Below, piece by piece: positions 34,724 through 39,047 of a DNA stretch of 39,047 nt (its first letter is position 1; the number at the start of each line of letters is the position of its first letter). A program made the position numbers and the translations under genes. Origin of the DNA: Nostoc sp. FACHB-892 (lineage in GTDB: Bacteria; Cyanobacteriota; Cyanobacteriia; Cyanobacteriales; Nostocaceae); assembly GCF_014698795.1 (NCBI RefSeq), contig NZ_JACJTR010000051.1, positions 1 through 39,047 on the forward strand. The letters run 5' to 3'. Below the pieces are notes generated by a model that was given only the letters and a program-made list of their open reading frames with translations, was not told the origin of the DNA and did no database searches.

Positions 34724-35833
34724 ATGCCTGTGGAATTTATTGGCATGATTGGTACGCGAGAAGCGTCTGAATTATATGACCCTACCGTATCTCTCACGGG
34801 AGGAACTATAGACTTAGCTTATGTCCGCAAATTTGCAAAAGTCCATGAAGATGGTGGTTTTGATCGAGTATTAGTTGGTTATAGTTCTACAGGACCAGAT
34901 GGCTTTAATGTAGTCAGTTATGTGGCTGCTGCAACAGAACGACTCAAGTTTTTACTTGCACATAGACCAGGTTTTGTGGCTCCCACTTTAGCCGCCCGTA
35001 AATTAGCAACATTAGATCACTTTTCTAATGGTCGCGTTGCAGTGCATATCATTACTGGTGGGAGCGATGCCGAACAACAGCGCGATGGTGATTGGCTTGA
35101 TCATGATACTCGCTATCGCCGTACCGATGAATATCTTGATATTGTGCGGCAAGTTTGGACGAGTGAAGAACCCTTTGATTATGAAGGGGAGTTTTACCAA
35201 CTCAAAGATGCATTTTCGGAAGTTAAACCTTTACAGCAGCCACATATACCAATATATTTCGGTGGTGCTTCTGGTGCTGCTGTGGATGTAGGTGCAAAGC
35301 ACAGTAATGTATATGCGTTTTGGGGAGAACCCATAGCTGCTATTAAACAACGGATCGCAGAGGTGAAAGCCGCAGCACCGCCTGGAAAAGACTTACGATT
35401 TAGTGTTTCCTTGCGTCCGATTTTGGGCGAAACAGAAGCAAAAGCATGGGAAAAGGCGCGTTATATTCTCTCAAGCATCAATGAAAGCCTTGCTAAAGCA
35501 GGTATTCAATTATCTGCTGGTGCTTCTTTGCGACCTCAAGCTGTTGGTTCATTGCGGTTGTTGGATTTTGCTAAGGAAAGCGAAATTCATGATAAGCGTT
35601 TATGGACACCGATCGCAGCTGCTACTGGCGCTCGTGGTAATACTACTGCTTTAGTGGGGACTCCAGAACAAGTTGCAGAGTCATTATTTGATTACTACAA
35701 AGCTGGAGTCACAACACTATTAATTCGCGGTTTTGATCCGGTGGAAGATGCGATCGCCTACGGTCGAGATGTAATTCCTTTGGTACGTCAACAAGTGCAA
35801 CGACAAGAACGACAAACAGCAACCGTAGCTTGA
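34724..35833 (+). CDS. SsuD-like LLM-class alkanesulfonate monooxygenase
   Basis: A 369-residue FMNH2-dependent monooxygenase: MPVEFIGMIGTREASELYDP, GGFDRVLVGYSSTGPDGFNV, AARKLATLDHFSNGRVAVHI, ITGGSDAEQQRDGDWLDHD, YRRTDEYLDIVRQVW, FDYEGEFYQLKDAF, IPIYFGGASGAAVDVGAKH and ALVGTPEQVAESLFDYYKAG. The ITGGS and RYRRTDEYL blocks are typical of SsuD-type enzymes that release sulfite from alkanesulfonates. GGAG is nine bases before ATG 34724; the TTG five codons upstream overlaps that site. Together with the binding protein before it and the cupin after it, it looks like a small operon. Confidence 0.9.
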   Translation: MPVEFIGMIGTREASELYDPTVSLTGGTIDLAYVRKFAKVHEDGGFDRVLVGYSSTGPDGFNVVSYVAAATERLKFLLAHRPGFVAPTLAARKLATLDHFSNGRVAVHIITGGSDAEQQRDGDWLDHDTRYRRTDEYLDIVRQVWTSEEPFDYEGEFYQLKDAFSEVKPLQQPHIPIYFGGASGAAVDVGAKHSNVYAFWGEPIAAIKQRIAEVKAAAPPGKDLRFSVSLRPILGETEAKAWEKARYILSSINESLAKAGIQLSAGASLRPQAVGSLRLLDFAKESEIHDKRLWTPIAAATGARGNTTALVGTPEQVAESLFDYYKAGVTTLLIRGFDPVEDAIAYGRDVIPLVRQQVQRQERQTATVA

Positions 35834-35846
35834 AGAAGCCAAATCT

Positions 35847-36521
35847 ATGCCTCATACAACTGTTCTTGAACCTCTAAAAGCAGACCAATGGTTTGTTGAT
35901 AATCCTGATGTGCGTGAGTTTGTAGCGATCGCTAAAGAAATTATCTCTAGCACAGAGCATAACCGCACAGAAACCCTAAATATTCTAGAACCTCACTTCG
36001 CAGCACTGCTGAAGAAAGAGAATTGGTTACCAAAACCTTTTACTCAACCAAATCCTGACAGTGGTTTAGGCCAAGGAATCGGGCAATGGTTGCTGTATCG
36101 TTCTCAAGAACGAGTACTAACTATTTTCAGTTTGGTAATTCCTCCTGATGCGATCACGCCTGTCCACGATCATTTATCTTGGGGACTAGTAGGGCTGTAT
36201 CAAGGCAAACAAGAAGAAACAGTATATTGTCGCGTGGATAACGGCGAATTAGAAGGACGCGCCCAGTTAGAAACAGTAGGAACCTATCAAGTGAAAACTG
36301 GTGATATTTACCATCTACTACCTCCAGACAATGATATTCACTCTGTCAAAGCTATTACACTCTTCGCTCCATCTATCTCAATTCATGTCATGGGTAATGA
36401 TACTGGTAGCATTTGGCGACATCATTATCATCCCGAACAAAAGAGTGTGCAGTCTTTTCGCTCTAGATACTCCAATGTACTTATGAAACAAGAAAGAGAA
36501 AATCATGCCAAATTTCACTAG
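35847..36521 (+). CDS. Cysteine dioxygenase-like cupin
   Basis: A 224-residue single-domain cupin. Candidate iron ligands are His107 and His109 in ITPVHDHLSWGLVGLYQG and His165 in DNDIHSVKA; His180 in ISIHVMG lies on the last strand. This is the 3-His arrangement of thiol dioxygenases, which oxidise cysteine or other thiols to sulfinates. The cognate thiol is unknown; relatives include 3-mercaptopropionate and mercaptosuccinate dioxygenases. It starts 13 bases after the monooxygenase stop, and its end overlaps the aldolase gene by 17 bases, so the three are co-translated. Confidence 0.85.
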   Translation: MPHTTVLEPLKADQWFVDNPDVREFVAIAKEIISSTEHNRTETLNILEPHFAALLKKENWLPKPFTQPNPDSGLGQGIGQWLLYRSQERVLTIFSLVIPPDAITPVHDHLSWGLVGLYQGKQEETVYCRVDNGELEGRAQLETVGTYQVKTGDIYHLLPPDNDIHSVKAITLFAPSISIHVMGNDTGSIWRHHYHPEQKSVQSFRSRYSNVLMKQERENHAKFH

Positions 36522-37266
36522 ACCACAACCGCCGGTCTTTGAACGAGTTGAAGAAGAACGACTCTACCGCAAACAACGCCTTGCGGCTGCATTTCGACTG
36601 TTTGCTCGTTTTGGCTTTAGTGAGGGAACAGCAGGCCACATCACCGCCAGAGATCCTGAGTTTACCGACCATTTTTGGGTAAATCCCCTTGGCAAGTACT
36701 TTGGTCACATCCGAGTTTCTGACTTGATTTTGGTCGATAGAGAAGGCGAAGTTGTCAAAGGTAATGCTCCTGTCAATCGCGCCGCTTTTGCGATTCATTC
36801 ACAGGTTCATGAGGCGCGACCTGATATAGTTGCAGCTGCTCATGCTCATTCTCTGCATGGTAAATCTTGGTCAAGTCTTGGTCGCCTGCTCGATCCTCTA
36901 ACTCAAGATGCTTGTGCTTTCTATCAAGACCACGCTCTATTTGATGACTATAGAGGAGTAGTTTTAGATACTTCAGAGGGTAAAAGAATTGCTGAATGTT
37001 TGGGAGACAAGAAAGCTGTCATCCTACGGAATCATGGCTTTTTGACCGTGGGGCAGACAGTAGACGAAGCTGCTTTTTGGTACATTTCTTTTGAACGATC
37101 AGCTCAAGCCCAACTGCTTGCAGAAGCAGCTGGCAAACCATTTCCCATTGATCACGAAACAGCAACTTTTACTCATAACCAAGTAGGAACCCATTCCGGC
37201 GGTTGGTTTAGCTTTCAGCCACTCTACGACCGAATTGTGGGCGAAGAACCAGACTTACTAGAGTAG
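36505..37266 (+). CDS. Class II aldolase/adducin family protein
   Basis: A 253-residue protein with LFARFGFSEGTAGHITARDP, FWVNPLGKYFGHIRVSDLIL, NRAAFAIHSQVHEARPDIVA and zinc ligands His113/His115 in AAAHAHS plus His177 in ILRNHGFLTVG. Family members cleave or dehydrate small hydroxy-carbonyl compounds (fuculose-phosphate aldolase, MtnB of methionine salvage, ribulose-phosphate epimerase). The exact reaction is not evident. It overlaps the thiol-dioxygenase-like gene, so it may process the carbon skeleton left after sulfur removal, but that is inference. Confidence 0.87.
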   Translation: MPNFTRPQPPVFERVEEERLYRKQRLAAAFRLFARFGFSEGTAGHITARDPEFTDHFWVNPLGKYFGHIRVSDLILVDREGEVVKGNAPVNRAAFAIHSQVHEARPDIVAAAHAHSLHGKSWSSLGRLLDPLTQDACAFYQDHALFDDYRGVVLDTSEGKRIAECLGDKKAVILRNHGFLTVGQTVDEAAFWYISFERSAQAQLLAEAAGKPFPIDHETATFTHNQVGTHSGGWFSFQPLYDRIVGEEPDLLE

Positions 37267-37359
37267 TTGGATTTTTCTTGATTATCTTTTTATACCCAAA
37301 ACTTAACGTGTCTACCAATTGGCTGCGGCAGAATTTTTTCTTCTCTCTGGATTCCTTTA

Positions 37360-37866
37360 TCAATACCCGATGGACTTTCGGCTTTTCGTAAAGGTGAGCT
37401 TGATGCTTGGGCTACCTACGGTTACTCTATCCCCCAAGCCCAAAAAGAAGGGGCGCGAGTGCTGGAATCTGCAAAAGATATTTTGAGTGGTAACTTCGTG
37501 ATTATTGCTTCACCGAATGCGATCACTGATCCCCAAAAGAAGGTTGCGTTGGCGTAGCCCGTCGAAGACATCGCTGATTTTCTCTGTCGTTTGCGGAAAT
37601 CCCAAACTTGGCGTGAATCTAATCTTAAGCAGTGGTCGAAGAATTATGCAACTACTATCGATGTTGATGAAGGCATCGTTTATCAGGATGCCCAGCAAGG
37701 ACAACAACAGCGTCGTCAAGAATTACTTCCTGTTTCTGATGCAGCTATTGCTTTTCAGCAAAAAGTTGCTGATACCTTTTTTCAAGCGGGTGTAATTTCC
37801 ACAAAAGTTGATGTGAAACAACTATGGGACAGCAGTTTGAACGAAGATGTCGCCAAATGCCAATAA
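37360..37866 (+). pseudogene. Broken SsuA-like binding-protein gene, C-terminal part
   Basis: One frame reads GLSAFRKGELDAWATYGYS, GARVLESAKDILSGNFVIIA and ITDPQKKVALA-stop (TAG 37555-37557), then resumes in the same frame with ADFLCRLRKSQTWRESNLKQ, GQQQRRQELLPVSDAAIAFQ and QKVADTFFQAGVISTKVDVK, ending at 37866. These are the last 150 or so residues of an SsuA/TauA-type protein (compare GSVDAWAVWEPY and QRVDIATAV at 33580). The first half and signal are missing, and a short repeat at 37543 brought in the stop. It would have been the fifth such protein in the window. Confidence 0.75.
37543..37574. repeat. Short dispersed repeat inserted in a coding frame
   Basis: GTTGCGTTGGCGTAGCCC and GTCGAAGACATCGC, the interspersed-repeat vocabulary of Nostoc genomes; part of it (GACATCGCTG) recurs at about 3691-3700. 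It keeps the reading frame but introduces a TAG codon. Confidence 0.55.
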
Positions 37867-37928
37867 TTGCAGCAAGAAGTAAAAAGCAAAATGTCAAAAT
37901 CACCTTGTTTTTCATAAGGGTAAAAATT

Positions 37929-38168
37929 ATGTTTCATGGAATAGAAAGAGAATTATTAAATGCAGTACCTTGGTTATTTGGGCAACAGTCTCAATTACCA
38001 GAGCATCTCCAATTAACAGATTGCGAAGAACATGAGATACGAGATATTTGGGAATTACCACCACAAGAATCTGCTGATAGTGAGCGTTCTATTAAGCAGG
38101 AAATAAAATGGTTTGAGATTTTTAGCAAACTAAAAAATTTTTCTTTAAAGACACTCGCTAATAAATAA
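37929..38168 (+). CDS. Small hypothetical protein
   Basis: A 79-residue frame starting MFHGIERELLNAVPWLFGQQ, acidic in the middle (CEEHEIRDIWELPPQES) and basic at the end (KLKNFSLKTLANK). AAGGG stands about 10 bases before ATG 37929. No membrane segment or known motif is visible, and I do not recognise it. It may be a genuine small gene in the tail of the sulfur block or a chance frame. Confidence 0.4.
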   Translation: MFHGIERELLNAVPWLFGQQSQLPEHLQLTDCEEHEIRDIWELPPQESADSERSIKQEIKWFEIFSKLKNFSLKTLANK

Positions 38169-38351
38169 AAATAAGCGTTATCAGCTACTCAAATTAATAG
38201 AAAATTTCAACTAATTTGCAATGTGCAGTACACCTTTACAGGGTAGTTTCTTTCAAGTATTTGGGTGACATCAGCACCACTTTGCTAACAGTCAGTAATT
38301 GTTTATTTGTAAAGATTAATATTAGACAAACTAATAATTAGCTTCTCATAA

Positions 38352-38401
38352 TATTATGCTTTTCAGTATCACTAATTATTATGCTTTTCAGTATCACTAA
38401 T
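38352..38401. repeat. Perfect tandem duplication, 2 x 25 bases
   Basis: The unit begins TATTATGCTTTTC and ends AGTATCACTAAT; copies at 38352-38376 and 38377-38401 are identical. It ends 35 bases before the FAD-oxidoreductase start, so it lies in the promoter zone. A recent replication-slippage duplication is the simplest reading. Confidence 0.8.
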
Positions 38402-38436
38402 CTCGATAAAATCTCACTTCATCCTCAAATACCGAC

Positions 38437-39045
38437 ATGACAACAACGACTGACCTCGATTTTGCCGCTCGTGAGGCGTTGCGCCTACTCGGCCCCGATC
38501 CCGAAAACTGGGTGAGCGATCGCGCAGATATTGACCACAATGTGACGATAGTAGGCGGTAGTGGCAGTGGCAGCACCTTCGCATTTGCCCTGCGGCGTGC
38601 CGGCATTGGCCGCGTGACAGTCATCGACGAGGCTCTTGACGAAGCCCATGCTGGCGTGTGGCTGACGCGGGCGCGGATGAAAAAGCTACGCACACCGAAA
38701 AACCTGCTAGGGCCAGAACTGGGCATTCCGGCGCTATCATTTCAAGCTTGGTATGAGGCACGGCACGGTGTTGAGGCATACACAGCGATTGACCGCATTC
38801 CACGAGTGGCCTGGGCTGAGTACCTCAGTTGGTATCGGCATTTTCTGGGCATTCCAGTTCGGTATCAGACGAAGTTGGTGCGGATTGAGCCGGACGCAGA
38901 TTTCTTTCGTCTACACTTAACGGGACTTAAACAAAAATTAAGCCCAAATAAAGCCCAAACTGGCTTTGTAAGCAGCAAATACGTCCCGGTTCAGGGTCAA
39001 CCAATCAAAAAATCGAAAAGACATGGCTGTTCTAAAAGCCTCTAA
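38437..39045 (+). pseudogene. FAD-dependent oxidoreductase gene cut off by inserted DNA
   Basis: Residues 1-162 look native: a helical leader with LGPDPENWVSDRADIDHNV, the FAD-binding loop VTIVGGSGSGSTFAFALRRA, VTVIDEALDEAHAGVW, RTPKNLLGPELGIPALSFQA, and WAEYLSWYRHFLGIPVRY. It resembles flavoprotein monooxygenases of 450 or more residues. After about 38922 the frame loses homology, turns A+T- and Lys-rich, and stops at 39045, so inserted DNA has replaced the rest. The native part is clearly G+C-richer than its surroundings, a sign of acquisition from another lineage. Confidence 0.65.
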
Positions 39046-39047
39046 AG
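38923..39047. mobile_element. Probable left edge of an insertion
   Basis: From about 38923 composition shifts from G+C-rich coding sequence to A+T-rich DNA beginning GGACTTAAACAAAAATTAAG, with AAGCCCAAAT/AAAGCCCAAAC as a near-direct repeat. A new frame opens at ATG 39023 (MAVLKASK...) and runs out of the window. Element type cannot be told. Confidence 0.35.

Noticed and set aside
38941..38961. AAGCCCAAAT / AAAGCCCAAAC as a CRISPR-like or phage attachment repeat
   Set aside because: Only two short imperfect units with no spacer structure.

Overview
The window looks like a chromosomal segment of a filamentous, Nostoc-like cyanobacterium. It is A+T-rich, it is dotted with the octamer GCGATCGC (HIP1) inside genes and between them, it carries short dispersed palindromic repeats of the Nostoc type, and most proteins read like Nostocales proteins. 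I see no rRNA, tRNA or CRISPR array.

Layout. The left edge (1-950) is a scrap heap: the start of an IS630-type transposase, a truncated ISH3-type transposase and the tail of an MFS exporter. From 964 to 6472 lie an unusual membrane-anchored sulfonate-type binding protein, two CadD-type transporters around a DUF1003 membrane protein, and a small secreted protein. From 6655 to 22066 lie the first sulfur genes: three closely related flavin-dependent (LLM) monooxygenases, the flavin reductase SsuE, a TauD-type dioxygenase, a Tat-exported protein of the vanadium haloperoxidase family, an MFS exporter, a dienelactone hydrolase, two GNAT acetyltransferases and a ferritin-like di-iron protein. Decayed genes (sfnB-like, ssuD, a DUF442 phosphatase, IS110, an alcohol dehydrogenase) lie among them. 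From 22351 to 37266 is a dense, all-plus-strand organosulfur block: three SsuA-like lipoproteins, three MetQ-like lipoproteins, MetN, MetI, a DszA/NtaA-type and two SfnG/SsuD-type monooxygenases, a DszC/SfnB-type acyl-CoA-dehydrogenase-fold oxygenase, a cysteine-dioxygenase-like cupin and a class II aldolase. The right edge holds a broken fifth SsuA-like gene, a small ORF and a G+C-rich FAD oxidoreductase cut off by inserted DNA.

How it may work together (inference). The binding proteins and the MetN/MetI transporter would import reduced or oxidised organosulfur compounds such as sulfonates, sulfones or methionine-like molecules. SsuE would supply reduced flavin to the monooxygenases, and TauD, DszC/SfnB-like and LLM enzymes would cleave C-S bonds to release sulfite. 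Substrates cannot be read from the sequence.

The most interesting signal is not a gene. A 26-bp inverted repeat, TACNNTAAA - 8 bp - YTTANNGYA, occurs six times (11964, 16222, 16351, 19432, 27879, 33489), always in intergenic DNA next to these genes. I read it as the operator of an undescribed local sulfur regulon. No regulator gene is recognisable in the window.
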